The notes under the pieces: generated by a model
What the model saw: the letters and a program-made list of their open reading frames with translations, nothing else
Databases searched by the model: none
Told to the model about the DNA's origin: nothing
Part shown: positions 1 through 9,414 of the stretch, one piece after another
How positions within the stretch are numbered: the first letter of the stretch is position 1
How the letters are laid out: the number at the start of each line of letters is the position of its first letter
Made by a program: the position numbers and the translations under genes
NCBI RefSeq assembly: GCF_003253485.1
Contig: NZ_QKTX01000012.1
Location: 1-64,000, forward strand
DNA length: 64,000 nucleotides
Origin: Algoriphagus aquaeductus
Lineage (GTDB): Bacteria; Bacteroidota; Bacteroidia; Cytophagales; Cyclobacteriaceae
Direction: 5' to 3'

Positions 1-71
1 AAACCTCTACCAACTCCTGCCATCCAACTGGCCCAAATACCGCCCCAAATAAAAATCACTTTTTCTGCAAT

Positions 72-797
72 ATGGGATTGGTCGGAGGGATACAATCATT
101 TGGTAAAAACCATGTGTTGAATGACTTCTCTCTTTCTCTACGGGAAGAGGAGAATTTGGTGATTCTCGGAAAGTCCGGTTCGGGAAAATCGGTATTGATC
201 AAATGTATCATCCGACTGATCGAACCTGATGCGGGAAAAATTGTGGTTCTGGGAAAAGATATTTCTGATTTAGACCAAGATGAAATGGACCTGCTCAGAA
301 AGGATGTAGGCTTTCTTTTTCAAAGCAATGCCCTGTATGATTCCATGACGGTGCGTCAAAATCTGGAGTTTCCGCTACGAAGACATTGGACTGAAGAGGA
401 AAGAAAAGAGCGGGCAGAGGAGGCTGTGAAAGAGGCATTGGAAGATGTGGGTTTGGCTCATACGATTGACATGATGCCCGCCGAACTTTCGGGAGGAATG
501 AGAAAGCGGATTGCTCTTGCCCGGACACTGATTCTCAAGCCCAAGGTGATCCTGTATGATGAACCCACCACTGGCCTGGACCCGATAACCGGAAGGGAAA
601 TCAGCGAATTGATACTGAAAATTCAGAAAAAATATAAATCCTCTGCGATCATTATTTCCCATGATATGAACTGCATCAAGCTCACTGCCAATCGAATCAT
701 CATGCTGATCGATGGGAAAAATTATGCCTGTGACACATTTGAAAAATTAACCCGACTCGAAGATCCCAAAGTCAGCGAGTTTTTCGAAGGATTATGA
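72..797 (+). CDS. Mla-type ABC transporter ATP-binding protein (MlaF-like)
   Basis: This is the cytoplasmic ATPase of an Mla/Ttg2-type retrograde phospholipid transporter. A Walker A motif GKSGSGKS lies at residues 33-40, followed by the signature LSGGMRKR, Walker B ILYDEP and the switch histidine in ISHDM. Its stop overlaps the start of the MCE gene by 4 bp (ATGA), which supports the Mla assignment rather than another ABC importer. The start is uncertain. The frame is open to the window edge, but the upstream codons do not look like protein, while another frame ends in a natural-looking tail with TAA at 50-52, perhaps the end of the preceding gene. The MlaE-type permease expected in this system is not visible. 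Confidence 0.88.
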   Translation: MGLVGGIQSFGKNHVLNDFSLSLREEENLVILGKSGSGKSVLIKCIIRLIEPDAGKIVVLGKDISDLDQDEMDLLRKDVGFLFQSNALYDSMTVRQNLEFPLRRHWTEEERKERAEEAVKEALEDVGLAHTIDMMPAELSGGMRKRIALARTLILKPKVILYDEPTTGLDPITGREISELILKIQKKYKSSAIIISHDMNCIKLTANRIIMLIDGKNYACDTFEKLTRLEDPKVSEFFEGL

Positions 798-1756
798 AGG
801 ATGATAAAAAAATAGCCAATACCAAGCTTGGAGCCATGGTCATGGCGGGTCTGATTTTCCTGGTTTTTTCCCTTTATATGATCGGGAAAAATCAGAACAT
901 CTTTGGTTCATCCCTTATCGTGATCGCCGAGGTAACGGAAGTAAACGGACTTTTGCCGGGGAATAACGTCCGATTCAAAGGAATGGATATTGGAACGGTC
1001 AAGGATATCGAAATGTGGAATGACTCCACTATACATGTGCGGATGCTGATCCACAAATCCATGGTGCCCTACATCCAAAAAAACGCCTTGACCACAATCA
1101 ACTCAGATGGCTTAATGGGCAATAAAATCATTCAAATCCATCCTCAGGAAGGAACTTCCTCTCCAATTGAAAAAGGAGATATCCTGTATTCTTTGCCACA
1201 AATGAACGCAGAGGCCTTGATGGGTAAGCTGGAGACCTCAGGAGAATACTTGGAAAAAACGTTGGCTAACCTAGCTGAAATCACTGAAAAGCTGAATCAG
1301 AGTGAGGCATTTTGGAATCTTCTCTCCGATCCAACCCTTTCTTCGGAAATCAAATCTTCTGTGGTCGAATTTCGGAACGCGGGTGCTAATGCCTCTCAGT
1401 TGGCGAAAGAAGGCCGAGATATGATCCGCACGCTGAGGGAAGGAGACGGTATGGTAAACAAACTTTTTACTGATACCGTCAGCGCTGCCCGACTTGATAA
1501 TTCATTGAGGCAGTTGGAACAGGCCGGAGCGGATGCGGCCTTGGTGATGAAAAGTGTTCGGGAGGTACTTGCTCAAGTAGAATCCGGGCAGGGCACGGCT
1601 GGGATGATTTTATCTGATTCGGTATTCAAAGCTCAAATGCAGCGGACCATGCAGAATGTCGAAAGCAGCACCTACAATTTCAATCAAAATATGGAAGCCT
1701 TGAAGCGCAATTTTCTCTTCAGGAAGTATTTCAAAAAGCAGGAAAAGGAAAAATAA
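794..1756 (+). CDS. MlaD/MCE family lipid-transport protein
   Basis: This is a substrate-binding MCE-domain protein that would sit in the inner membrane and shuttle phospholipid across the periplasm together with the upstream ATPase. An N-terminal membrane anchor spans about residues 13-33, an MCE domain about 40-120 (including the VNGLLPGNNVRFKGMDIG segment), and the C-terminal 200 residues look helical and coiled-coil-like. At 320 residues it is longer than Escherichia coli MlaD but normal for Bacteroidota MCE proteins. The 4-bp overlap with the ATPase gene implies translational coupling. Confidence 0.85.
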   Translation: MKDDKKIANTKLGAMVMAGLIFLVFSLYMIGKNQNIFGSSLIVIAEVTEVNGLLPGNNVRFKGMDIGTVKDIEMWNDSTIHVRMLIHKSMVPYIQKNALTTINSDGLMGNKIIQIHPQEGTSSPIEKGDILYSLPQMNAEALMGKLETSGEYLEKTLANLAEITEKLNQSEAFWNLLSDPTLSSEIKSSVVEFRNAGANASQLAKEGRDMIRTLREGDGMVNKLFTDTVSAARLDNSLRQLEQAGADAALVMKSVREVLAQVESGQGTAGMILSDSVFKAQMQRTMQNVESSTYNFNQNMEALKRNFLFRKYFKKQEKEK

Positions 1757-1842
1757 CCCGATCAAACTCTAAAATATCTTCCTTGTTGATCATTTTGCCT
1801 GATCAGGAGCTGTTTGGACTCGGACTTCAAATTCCTGATTCA

Positions 1843-1876
1843 TTTGCTCATAAGCCCGCCAATTCTGTTAATTTTG
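1843..1876 (+). promoter_or_regulatory. Candidate promoter of alaS
   Basis: TAATTTTG at 1869-1876 matches the Bacteroidota -7 consensus TAnnTTTG, and TTTG at 1843-1846 lies 22 bp upstream in the -33 position. The spacing is slightly long. The element precedes the alaS start at 1947 by about 70 bp. Confidence 0.45.
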
Positions 1877-1946
1877 TCACCCGATAAAAAATGCCCAAAT
1901 CATGGGCTGGAATAAGATTTTACCTAAACTGCACCTCAGACCTTCC

Positions 1947-4571
1947 ATGGAAGCCAAGAAAATCCGGAGTACCTTCATCGAGTTTTTCCAATCCAAACAG
2001 CATCAGTACGTTCCTTCTTCCCCCATCGTGGTCAAAAACGACCCGACGCTCATGTTTACAAACGCGGGGATGAATCAATTCAAAGACGCTTTTCTCGGCA
2101 ACGAGATCGCCAAATATTCCCGAGTAGCCAATTCACAAAAATGCCTTCGCGTCAGCGGTAAGCACAACGACCTGGAAGAGGTCGGCGTGGATACCTATCA
2201 CCACACCATGTTTGAAATGTTGGGCAACTGGTCCTTTGGAGATTATTTCAAAAAAGAAGCCATCGAATGGGCTTGGGAACTCCTGACCGAAGTCTACAAA
2301 CTTCCAAAAGACCGTTTGTATGTTTCTGTATTTCAAGGAGATGAAGGGGATAAGCTCGAAAAAGATCAGGAGGCCTTTGACCTTTGGAAAGGAATTGTCG
2401 CCGAGGATCGAATCATCATGGGTTCCAAGAAGGATAATTTCTGGGAAATGGGCGATACCGGACCCTGTGGTCCTTGCTCTGAAATCCACGTGGACCTGAG
2501 ATCGGAAGCCGAGCGAGCTGCTGTCCCCGGTCGGGATTTGGTCAACAATGACCATCCTCAAGTGATCGAAATCTGGAATTTGGTGTTCATGCAATTTAAC
2601 CGCTTGGCTGACGGAAGTCTGAAAGAACTTCCTGCCAAGCATGTGGATACCGGAATGGGCTTTGAGCGTTTGGTCCGTGCAATCCAGATGAAATCTTCCA
2701 ACTACGATACCGATCTTTTCGGTCCTTTTATCAAGGCTTTGGAAGTGAAGTCAGGCAAAACCTATGGAAAAGACGAGCCGACTGATATCGCATTCCGGGT
2801 GATTGTGGATCATATCCGCGCGATTTCGTTTACCATCGCTGACGGTCAGATTCCTTCCAACAATAAAGCCGGGTACGTCATCCGGAGAATCCTGAGAAGA
2901 GCGGTTCGCTATGGCTATACTTTTTTAGGCTTCCATCAGCCGTTTTTGTATGAACTGACGCCTTTGATTGCGCAATATTTCGGAGAGGTCTTCCCTGAGG
3001 TTAGGGCTCAGCAGGAATTTATCTCCAAGGTGATTCAGGAGGAAGAGGCTTCTTTCTTGAGGACATTGGATAATGGCCTCAAGATGCTGGAGTCTATCAA
3101 AGCAGAACTCCATGCCAAAGGTGACCAGGTGATAGCCGGCAAAACTGCCTTTGAACTGTATGATACCTACGGTTTCCCCTTGGATCTGACCTCCTTGATC
3201 GCCAGAGAAAATGGATTCTCAGTAGATGAAAAGGGCTTTGGAGAGGAGATGGAAAAGCAAAAGACCCGCTCGCGGGCTGCTTCCGAACAGGAGACAGGGG
3301 ATTGGGTATTTGTCAGTGAAGATACAGGCGTGGAGTTTATCGGTTACGATTTTACAGAGACCTACTCCCATATCGTCAAGCACCGAACCATCACCGATAA
3401 AAAAGGAGATCGATACCAATTGGTATTGGACAAGACGCCTTTCTATGCCGAAAGCGGCGGGCAGGTAGGGGATACCGGTTGGTTGATTTCTGATTCAGAA
3501 AAGATTCGGGTAATGGATACCAAAAAAGAAAATGACTTGATTGTTCATTTTGTGGAAAAGCTTCCTTCAAACCCGGAGAAACGATTTTCTGCCGAAGTTG
3601 ACCGGGAAAAGCGACAGCTGACCATGAATAACCACACGGCTACCCACTTGCTGCAATCTGCTTTGAAAGCTGTATTGGGCGATCATATCCAGCAGCGGGG
3701 TTCTTTGGTCAATGAAAACCTGCTTCGATTCGACTTTTCTCACTTTGGTAAAATGACAGACGAAGAAATCTCAAAGGTGGAGGATATCGTCAATGCGAAG
3801 ATTCGAGAGAATATTTCGCTGGTAGAGCAGCGGAATGTGCCGATCGAAGAAGCCAAAAAAATGGGTGCTACCGCACTTTTCGGTGAAAAATACGGTGACT
3901 TTGTCCGTGTCATTACCTTTGATAAAGATTTTTCCGTTGAGCTTTGTGGAGGTACCCATGTGCCGTCTACGGGTCAGATCGGACTTTTCAAGATTACATC
4001 CGAAGGCTCAATTTCATCAGGAGTCAGAAGAATTGAGGCGATTACTTCCAAAGCAGCCGAGACGTATTTGCGTGAGCAAGAGGCCTTGTTGAAGGAACTT
4101 CAGGAATTGCTGAAAAACCCAAGAGACTTGAAAAAGGCGGTGGAGTCGCTGATTCTGGAGCGAAATGAACTGAAAAAGGAAATCGAAAGCTTCCATTTGG
4201 AGAAGGCTTCTGGAGTGAAAAACCAATTATTGAATCAGTTTGTAGAAAAAGAGGGAGTGAATATTCTGATTGCACAGGTGGAGCTTCCGAATGCCGATTC
4301 CTTGAAAAAATTGGCCTATGAGTTAAAAAATGAAGTGACGAATGCTTTGGTAGTGTTGGCCGCCAAGATTGAAGATAAACCGCAGATTGCCGTGATCTTG
4401 GAAGACGGCCTGGTCGTTTCAAAAGGTTGGAATGCAGGTCAGTTGGTTAGGGATTTGGCCAAAGAAATCCAAGGTGGAGGAGGAGGTCAGGCTTTCTTTG
4501 CTACCGCAGGTGGAAAGGATTTGGCCGGTTTGGAGAAAGTGGTCTTGAAGGCTAAAGAAATGTTTTTATAA
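1947..4571 (+). CDS. alaS: Alanine--tRNA ligase
   Basis: AlaS charges tRNA-Ala with alanine in the cytoplasm and hydrolyses mischarged tRNA. From the ATG at 1947 the protein has 874 residues, close to the 876 of the E. coli enzyme, and begins MEAKKIRSTFIEFF as the family does. An upstream in-frame ATG at 1902 would add 15 unrelated residues. The class II catalytic core is N-terminal. The editing domain carries HTATHLLQ and CGGTH zinc motifs, and a DHHA1-like glycine-rich C-terminal segment (GGGGGQ) is present. The gene is followed after 18 bp by gatB, giving a translation-related operon. Confidence 0.97.
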   Translation: MEAKKIRSTFIEFFQSKQHQYVPSSPIVVKNDPTLMFTNAGMNQFKDAFLGNEIAKYSRVANSQKCLRVSGKHNDLEEVGVDTYHHTMFEMLGNWSFGDYFKKEAIEWAWELLTEVYKLPKDRLYVSVFQGDEGDKLEKDQEAFDLWKGIVAEDRIIMGSKKDNFWEMGDTGPCGPCSEIHVDLRSEAERAAVPGRDLVNNDHPQVIEIWNLVFMQFNRLADGSLKELPAKHVDTGMGFERLVRAIQMKSSNYDTDLFGPFIKALEVKSGKTYGKDEPTDIAFRVIVDHIRAISFTIADGQIPSNNKAGYVIRRILRRAVRYGYTFLGFHQPFLYELTPLIAQYFGEVFPEVRAQQEFISKVIQEEEASFLRTLDNGLKMLESIKAELHAKGDQVIAGKTAFELYDTYGFPLDLTSLIARENGFSVDEKGFGEEMEKQKTRSRAASEQETGDWVFVSEDTGVEFIGYDFTETYSHIVKHRTITDKKGDRYQLVLDKTPFYAESGGQVGDTGWLISDSEKIRVMDTKKENDLIVHFVEKLPSNPEKRFSAEVDREKRQLTMNNHTATHLLQSALKAVLGDHIQQRGSLVNENLLRFDFSHFGKMTDEEISKVEDIVNAKIRENISLVEQRNVPIEEAKKMGATALFGEKYGDFVRVITFDKDFSVELCGGTHVPSTGQIGLFKITSEGSISSGVRRIEAITSKAAETYLREQEALLKELQELLKNPRDLKKAVESLILERNELKKEIESFHLEKASGVKNQLLNQFVEKEGVNILIAQVELPNADSLKKLAYELKNEVTNALVVLAAKIEDKPQIAVILEDGLVVSKGWNAGQLVRDLAKEIQGGGGGQAFFATAGGKDLAGLEKVVLKAKEMFL

Positions 4572-4589
4572 TCGCTGAAAGTCCATGCA

Positions 4590-6050
4590 ATGTTAAGCGA
4601 AGAAATCAAGAGTAAATATCAGTTGGTAGTCGGACTGGAAGTTCATGCCCAGCTATTGACTGCGAGTAAAATATTTGCCTCAGACTCAACAGAGTTTGGG
4701 AATCTACCCAATAGGCAGGTTTCTGTGATTACATTGGGACATCCCGGCACCTTGCCCAAATTAAACAAAAAGGTCATTGAGTATGCCGTAAAAATGGGCT
4801 TGGCCTGTAATTCGGAGATTACCAGAACCAACATTTTTTCACGAAAAAATTACTTCTATCCCGATCTTCCCAAAGGTTATCAGATCACGCAAGACAAGGG
4901 TCCGATCTGTGTGGGAGGTGTGGTTCCGATCATTTTGCCGGATGGGACCGAAAAGGAAATCAGACTCAATCGGGTCCACATGGAAGAAGATGCCGGGAAA
5001 TCGATTCATCTCGCGGGAGAAACGGATACCTTGGTCGATTTTAACCGGGCAGGTACTCCGTTGGTTGAGATTGTAACGGAGCCTGATATTCGCACTTCTG
5101 AGGAAGCCTATGCGTTTTTGGCAGAGATCAAAAAACTCGTCAAGTACCTCGATATCTGTGACGGAAATATGGAAGAGGGGTCTTTGCGATGCGATGCCAA
5201 CGTATCCATCATGCTCAAGGGGGCTTCGGAATATGGAAAGAAAGTGGAAATCAAAAACATGAATTCCTTTCGAAATGTGGCCCGTGCGATCGATCATGAG
5301 TTTGAGAGGCAAGTGGAATTGATCGAGGCCGGTGAGCCAATTGTTTCTGAAACCCGAACCTATGATCCTACGACTGGTACTTCCACGAGCATGCGAACTA
5401 AAGAGGATCTGAACGATTATCGATACTTCCCGGAACCAGATCTGAGTCCGGTGGTAATTTCCGAAGAGTGGCTCCATTCGATCAAAAGTCAAATGCCTGC
5501 TCTTCCCAAGGAATTGTATCATAAATTCATGGATGTGTATGGACTGCCTTCTTATGATGCAAGTTTTCTGACTGAGGCGAAGGAAATTGCGCTTTGGTTT
5601 GAAGAGCTTTGTTTAAAAACGACTAACTATAAAGCGGCTTCTAACTGGGTAATGGGTCCCATCAAGTCATTGCTGAACGAATATGCGCTTCATATCAATG
5701 ATTTCCCAATTAAACCCCAAACTTTGGCGGACCTGATTGACTTGATTGATGAAGGAAAGGTTTCGTTTACTGCGGCTTCCCAAAAGATTTATCCCGAATT
5801 GGTCAAATCCGCCTCAGAGTCGCCCTTGGAGGTTGCCAAACGCCTCAACTTGATTCAGGAAAGCGATGCGGATTCACTCAAACCAATCGTTGAACAGGTT
5901 TTGAGTGAAAACACCAAGAAGGTTGCCGAATATAAATCAGGAAAGAAAGGCCTGATCGGAATGTTTATGGGAGAAGTGATGAAAAAATCTCATGGAAAAG
6001 CAGACCCTAAAGTGGCCACGAAAATATTAACCGAGTTATTGGAAAAGTAA
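4590..6050 (+). CDS. gatB: Asp-tRNA(Asn)/Glu-tRNA(Gln) amidotransferase subunit B
   Basis: GatB is the tRNA-binding kinase-like subunit of the GatCAB complex, which converts misacylated Glu-tRNA(Gln) or Asp-tRNA(Asn) to the amide form. The 486-residue protein starts MLSEEIKSKYQLVVGLEVHA and carries the family segments HMEEDAGKSIH, DFNRAGTPLVEIVTEPD and EIKNMNSFRNV. A YqeY-like helical tail follows at about residues 330-486, ending in the typical GLIGMFMGEVMK stretch. Neither gatA nor gatC is adjacent, so the complex is encoded at separate loci. The gene lies 18 bp after alaS and 4 bp before the thioredoxin-like gene. Confidence 0.96.
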   Translation: MLSEEIKSKYQLVVGLEVHAQLLTASKIFASDSTEFGNLPNRQVSVITLGHPGTLPKLNKKVIEYAVKMGLACNSEITRTNIFSRKNYFYPDLPKGYQITQDKGPICVGGVVPIILPDGTEKEIRLNRVHMEEDAGKSIHLAGETDTLVDFNRAGTPLVEIVTEPDIRTSEEAYAFLAEIKKLVKYLDICDGNMEEGSLRCDANVSIMLKGASEYGKKVEIKNMNSFRNVARAIDHEFERQVELIEAGEPIVSETRTYDPTTGTSTSMRTKEDLNDYRYFPEPDLSPVVISEEWLHSIKSQMPALPKELYHKFMDVYGLPSYDASFLTEAKEIALWFEELCLKTTNYKAASNWVMGPIKSLLNEYALHINDFPIKPQTLADLIDLIDEGKVSFTAASQKIYPELVKSASESPLEVAKRLNLIQESDADSLKPIVEQVLSENTKKVAEYKSGKKGLIGMFMGEVMKKSHGKADPKVATKILTELLEK

Positions 6051-6054
6051 TCTT

Positions 6055-7167
6055 ATGAAAAAATCTATGATAGGAGTATGGGTCTTGGCCGTTACGGCTT
6101 TTTTCTCCTGTGGAGGAAGTGAAACTGCCACAGAAGGCAAAGTTCTGATCACCGGAAAAATCGAAAATGCCCCTCAGGGATTGGTCATTTTGACTCAGTA
6201 TACCGACAGCAGGCCAAAGGTATTAGACACCTTGGAGGTTAATGGAAAAGGAGAGTTTACTTATGATTTGGAGGTGAATACACCGACCTTTTATGAGTTG
6301 AATCTTTATGGTCAGCGTGCGGTGAAGTTGGCGCTTTTTAAGGAAAATGTGGAGGTGAATTTTAATTTCTCCGACCCAGGCAGCTTGAAAATCGAAGGAT
6401 CTTCAGATTCCAAAGAGATGCTGAAGCTCGAAAAACTTATGGAAGAGTACCAGCTAACCGTGAACGCGTTAAATGAGCAGTATTATGAAGCCATGAGCAA
6501 AAACGATACGGAATCAATCAAACGGATACAGATGGAGGCGATGACTCTGGAATCTCAGCAAGCCGAAAAAGTCAAAGAAATGATTAACAGCATGGGAGAT
6601 TCTTTTGCATCTCTGGCAGCTATCGGGTTACTCAATCCAAAAAATGACTTTCCATTTATCGATGAATTGGTTTCCAGACTTAATGAAAATTATCCCGGTA
6701 CCACATCCATTATGCAGATGAAACAGCAATTGGATGAAATGAGGGCTCTTTCTGTGGGTCAGGTGGCCCCGGATATTGAGCTTCCCGATCCCAATGGAAA
6801 TATGGTTAAGCTATCGGATTTAAGAGGAAAATATGTGCTGATTGATTTTTGGGCAGCTTGGTGTAAGCCTTGTCGTCAAGAAAATCCCAATGTGGTAAGA
6901 TTGTACAATCAGTACAAAAGCAAAGGATTTGAGGTCTTTGGGGTGTCTCTCGACCGAACCAAGGAGGATTGGGTGAAAGCCATCGCTGATGATCAACTGA
7001 CTTGGACTCATGTTTCGGATCTGAAGTATTTCAACTCTGCTGCGGCTGAGCTTTATAAAATTGAGGCCATTCCAGCCACTTACATGATTGACCCTGATGG
7101 GAAAATTATTGCCAAGGATTTGAGAGGTCCAAGTCTGGAAAATAAACTGGCAGAACTGTTTGATTGA
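6055..7167 (+). CDS. TlpA-like thioredoxin-fold lipoprotein with DUF4369-type N-terminus
   Basis: This is a 370-residue exported thiol-disulfide oxidoreductase of a kind that is abundant in Bacteroidota. The N-terminus has a lipoprotein signal ending FFSC with Cys19 as the lipidation site. A DUF4369-like beta domain (about residues 27-120) and a helical linker come next, then an AhpC/TSA-thioredoxin domain from about residue 235 with WCKPC at Cys270 and Cys273. It probably reduces periplasmic or surface disulfides; the partner is unknown. It starts 4 bp after gatB and is likely co-transcribed, ending at the terminator at 7191. Confidence 0.88.
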   Translation: MKKSMIGVWVLAVTAFFSCGGSETATEGKVLITGKIENAPQGLVILTQYTDSRPKVLDTLEVNGKGEFTYDLEVNTPTFYELNLYGQRAVKLALFKENVEVNFNFSDPGSLKIEGSSDSKEMLKLEKLMEEYQLTVNALNEQYYEAMSKNDTESIKRIQMEAMTLESQQAEKVKEMINSMGDSFASLAAIGLLNPKNDFPFIDELVSRLNENYPGTTSIMQMKQQLDEMRALSVGQVAPDIELPDPNGNMVKLSDLRGKYVLIDFWAAWCKPCRQENPNVVRLYNQYKSKGFEVFGVSLDRTKEDWVKAIADDQLTWTHVSDLKYFNSAAAELYKIEAIPATYMIDPDGKIIAKDLRGPSLENKLAELFD

Positions 7168-7190
7168 AATCGTTTGGTCTGATCAATCAA

Positions 7191-7222
7191 AAGCCTTCTG
7201 ATTTTTTCAGAAGGCTTTTTTT
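7191..7222 (+). terminator. Rho-independent terminator after the alaS-gatB operon
   Basis: An 11-bp perfect stem pairs AAGCCTTCTGA (7191-7201) with TCAGAAGGCTT (7207-7217), with a 5-nt loop and a T run to 7222. Confidence 0.9.
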
Positions 7223-7483
7223 ATGAGCAGAAAATTAATTCAAGAGAAAAGGAAGGAGAAAAAGTTACCAAACAGTCCTTCCTTTAAAAGTCGCTTCTTT
7301 GAAAAAGAATTAGCAAAAGTTGTTTATCACCCGAGACAAAACTAATGAAAAGATTCAAAAGAAAAACAATTCTAAATTTATTCTTTTTTTATCTTATTGT
7401 AATATTTTAATATAAAGATAGATTTTATTGATGTGGTTATTTTCGAAATCGTTTTTAGGCTTCAGGATGCGGGTTTTTGGTCT

Positions 7484-7525
7484 GAAAAAAAAAATAAAAA
7501 AAAAGCCTGCTCATTTCGAGCAGGC
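7484..7525 (-). terminator. Rho-independent terminator of proC
   Basis: On the minus strand GCCTGCTC and GAGCAGGC (7505-7512 and 7518-7525) form an 8-bp stem with a 5-nt loop. It is followed by a long U tract encoded by the A run 7484-7504. It sits 25 bp past the proC stop. Confidence 0.9.
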
Positions 7526-7549
7526 ATCTGAATAGGGGTGATTTTGTAG

Positions 7550-8350
7550 TTATTTTCCAATTTTTTCATAACTGGCGATTACTCCTCGGACCATAGCCGA
7601 GCTGAATCCCTGGTGTTCCATCTCATTTAATCCTACGATGGTACATCCTTTTGGAGTAGTCACCTTGTCAATGGCGGCCTCTGGGTGAATGTTTTTTTGA
7701 ATCATCAATTCGGCTGCTCCTTTGACTGTTTGATTCACAATTTTACTTGCCGTAACTGAATCAAATCCTATTTGAATACCTCCCTGAATCATGGCACGCA
7801 TAAATCTTAGGACATATGCTATGCCACAGGCTCCCAACACGGTCGCTGCCTCCATCAGGTTTTCATCAATGGAAATGGTAAACCCGATGGAATCAAACAA
7901 TTCTTTGATCATTTCTACTTGATAGGGATTCGCCTGTTCGTGGCAAATGCAGGTGATGGATTCCTGAATATCTGCGGCAATGTTTGGCATTGCTCGGAAA
8001 ACGACCGTTTTCGAGTCCAGAACTTCATACATTTCTTTTAAAGAAACTCCGGTTGCAAGAGAGATGATCACCTGTTTATCAGGATTCAATACGGGGTTTA
8101 TCTCCTTCAAAATGTGAGTCACATTGAAGGGTTTAACACCCAGCAAAATCAGGTCGGAGTACTTTGCCGCAGCAACATTATCGGTATGGACGTGCACTCC
8201 TTTTGCTTCAAATTCCGAAAGGCTTGAAGTATTTCGCTTGGTAAGGGTGAGGTTTTTTGGATCAAAGTCACCTCTCATCAGCAGTCCATTGGCTATCGAA
8301 GCACCTAGGTTTCCGCATCCGATAATGGCAATTTTTACTTTGGATATCAT
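7550..8350 (-). CDS. proC: Pyrroline-5-carboxylate reductase
   Basis: ProC reduces pyrroline-5-carboxylate to proline with NAD(P)H, the last step of proline synthesis. The 266-residue length is normal. The Rossmann motif IGCGNLGASIANGL is near the N-terminus, MPNIAADIQ corresponds to the conserved MPN segment, and the C-terminal dimerisation domain carries the family block VTTPKGCTIVGLNEME, in which the usual PGG is replaced by PKG. The gene stands alone, with its own terminator, and is divergent from the membrane-protein/XRE cassette. Confidence 0.93.
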   Translation of the reverse strand: MISKVKIAIIGCGNLGASIANGLLMRGDFDPKNLTLTKRNTSSLSEFEAKGVHVHTDNVAAAKYSDLILLGVKPFNVTHILKEINPVLNPDKQVIISLATGVSLKEMYEVLDSKTVVFRAMPNIAADIQESITCICHEQANPYQVEMIKELFDSIGFTISIDENLMEAATVLGACGIAYVLRFMRAMIQGGIQIGFDSVTASKIVNQTVKGAAELMIQKNIHPEAAIDKVTTPKGCTIVGLNEMEHQGFSSAMVRGVIASYEKIGK

Positions 8351-8483
8351 GAAAATCGATTTTAAACAGGTTTGATTGATTAAAGGTAATCAAATCAACA
8401 GCCTTTTGACAGATTGAAAGGCCATCAAATTGTTCATTCACTGAATAGGCCGAGTAATTAATGAAAAAAATTGCAAAAATATT

Positions 8484-8525
8484 TTGACATAAAGTAAAGT
8501 TTGTTTTACATTTAGGAAAACAAAC
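8484..8525 (+). promoter_or_regulatory. Promoter with overlapping palindromic operator of the XRE cassette
   Basis: A 9-bp inverted repeat, GTTTGTTTT (8499-8507) and AAAACAAAC (8517-8525), lies directly upstream of the ATG at 8533. A second short palindrome GTAAA/TTTAC (8494-8498, 8505-8509) overlaps it. TTGACA at 8484-8489 and TAAAGTTTG at 8495-8503 could be promoter elements. The placement fits autoregulation by the XRE protein encoded at 9415; that link is inference. Confidence 0.5.
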
Positions 8526-8532
8526 ATTACTT

Positions 8533-8952
8533 ATGGAAAAGAATTCAATTTTAAATGTTCCCCTGCTTTCTCCCGGATGGAAAAAGCTGGGCGATGTGTT
8601 TTTTCCCTTACCGGTCTTTATGGTGATCGGGATGGCCTTTGTCAATCCAACTATTGACCCCAATGATTCCGCACAGGTTATTTATGCGTTCTGGGCGATT
8701 GGTTTTGGAATATTGAACCTTACCAGAGAAAAAGTGGAGGATGAGATGATCCGGAGTTTCAGACTTCAGGCATTTCAGACAGGCTTTTTTTGGCTGATTT
8801 GGGGTATTGGGGCACTTATGATAATCAATTACCTGAGGTTTGACCGGATCACTTCAGAGATGTTCACTGCCTACCTGATTCTTTTTCTGCTCAATTGCTA
8901 TATCTATGGAGCATTTCAATATCAGAAATACCTATCCAACAAAGAAGACTAA
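8533..8952 (+). CDS. Small four-helix membrane protein of an XRE cassette
   Basis: This is a 139-residue integral membrane protein of unknown function. Four hydrophobic segments can be seen (about residues 25-42, 50-65, 83-102 and 108-128), linked by a short charged segment LTREKVEDEMIRSFRLQAF after the second helix. The next gene has a similar charged segment (REKEEDEYIQKIRLDSL) at the equivalent place, so the two are paralogues. With the small XRE regulator they form a tight three-gene cassette (12-bp and 3-bp gaps), a layout that I associate with Bacteroidota genomes. No catalytic motif is visible. Confidence 0.7.
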   Translation: MEKNSILNVPLLSPGWKKLGDVFFPLPVFMVIGMAFVNPTIDPNDSAQVIYAFWAIGFGILNLTREKVEDEMIRSFRLQAFQTGFFWLIWGIGALMIINYLRFDRITSEMFTAYLILFLLNCYIYGAFQYQKYLSNKED

Positions 8953-8964
8953 ACCTAAACTGCC

Positions 8965-9411
8965 ATGCTTACCAAGATTCTACTGCCGCACCGCTATCAG
9001 CTATTGGGTTGGATTTTTATTCTACCTTTTGCTGCCTTGCTTTTCGCCAACAATTACTTTGACTTCAATTTTGCCTGGTTGGAATTGGAGTTTCGGGAAG
9101 GGGCTCTTTTTGAGGACTCCAAAGAAAATTTCACCAATGAGTTGGCTTTGATGGGAGTATTTATTTCCCTTTTCTTGATTGCATTTTCCCGGGAAAAAGA
9201 AGAAGATGAATACATCCAGAAAATCCGATTGGATTCTCTTTTGATCGCTTGTTATGCCAACACTTTTATATTAATCATTGGAACCTTGATTTTTTATGGG
9301 TTTGGATATCTGGAATTCATGGGTTACAATATGTTTACCATTCAATTGATCTTTATTGCTCGGTTTCGCTGGGTTTTGAATCGGGACCGTAAATCCTTGA
9401 AATTGGCTTAA
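8965..9411 (+). CDS. Second small membrane protein of the XRE cassette
   Basis: This 148-residue protein has four predicted membrane helices. It shares with its upstream neighbour the arrangement helix - REKEEDEYIQKIRLDSL - helix, so it looks like a diverged duplicate. Its function is unknown; a two-subunit membrane complex under the adjacent XRE regulator is a reasonable inference. The stop is 3 bp before the regulator start. Confidence 0.7.
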   Translation: MLTKILLPHRYQLLGWIFILPFAALLFANNYFDFNFAWLELEFREGALFEDSKENFTNELALMGVFISLFLIAFSREKEEDEYIQKIRLDSLLIACYANTFILIIGTLIFYGFGYLEFMGYNMFTIQLIFIARFRWVLNRDRKSLKLA

Positions 9412-9414
9412 CCG

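Larger units (their letters stand above)
7168..7549. other. Gene-free stretch between convergent genes
   Basis: This stretch of about 380 bp separates the thioredoxin-like lipoprotein from the convergent proC. It holds the terminators at 7191-7222 (plus) and 7484-7525 (minus). The 260 bp between them are very A/T rich, and I see no credible ORF, RNA gene or repeat there. Confidence 0.7.
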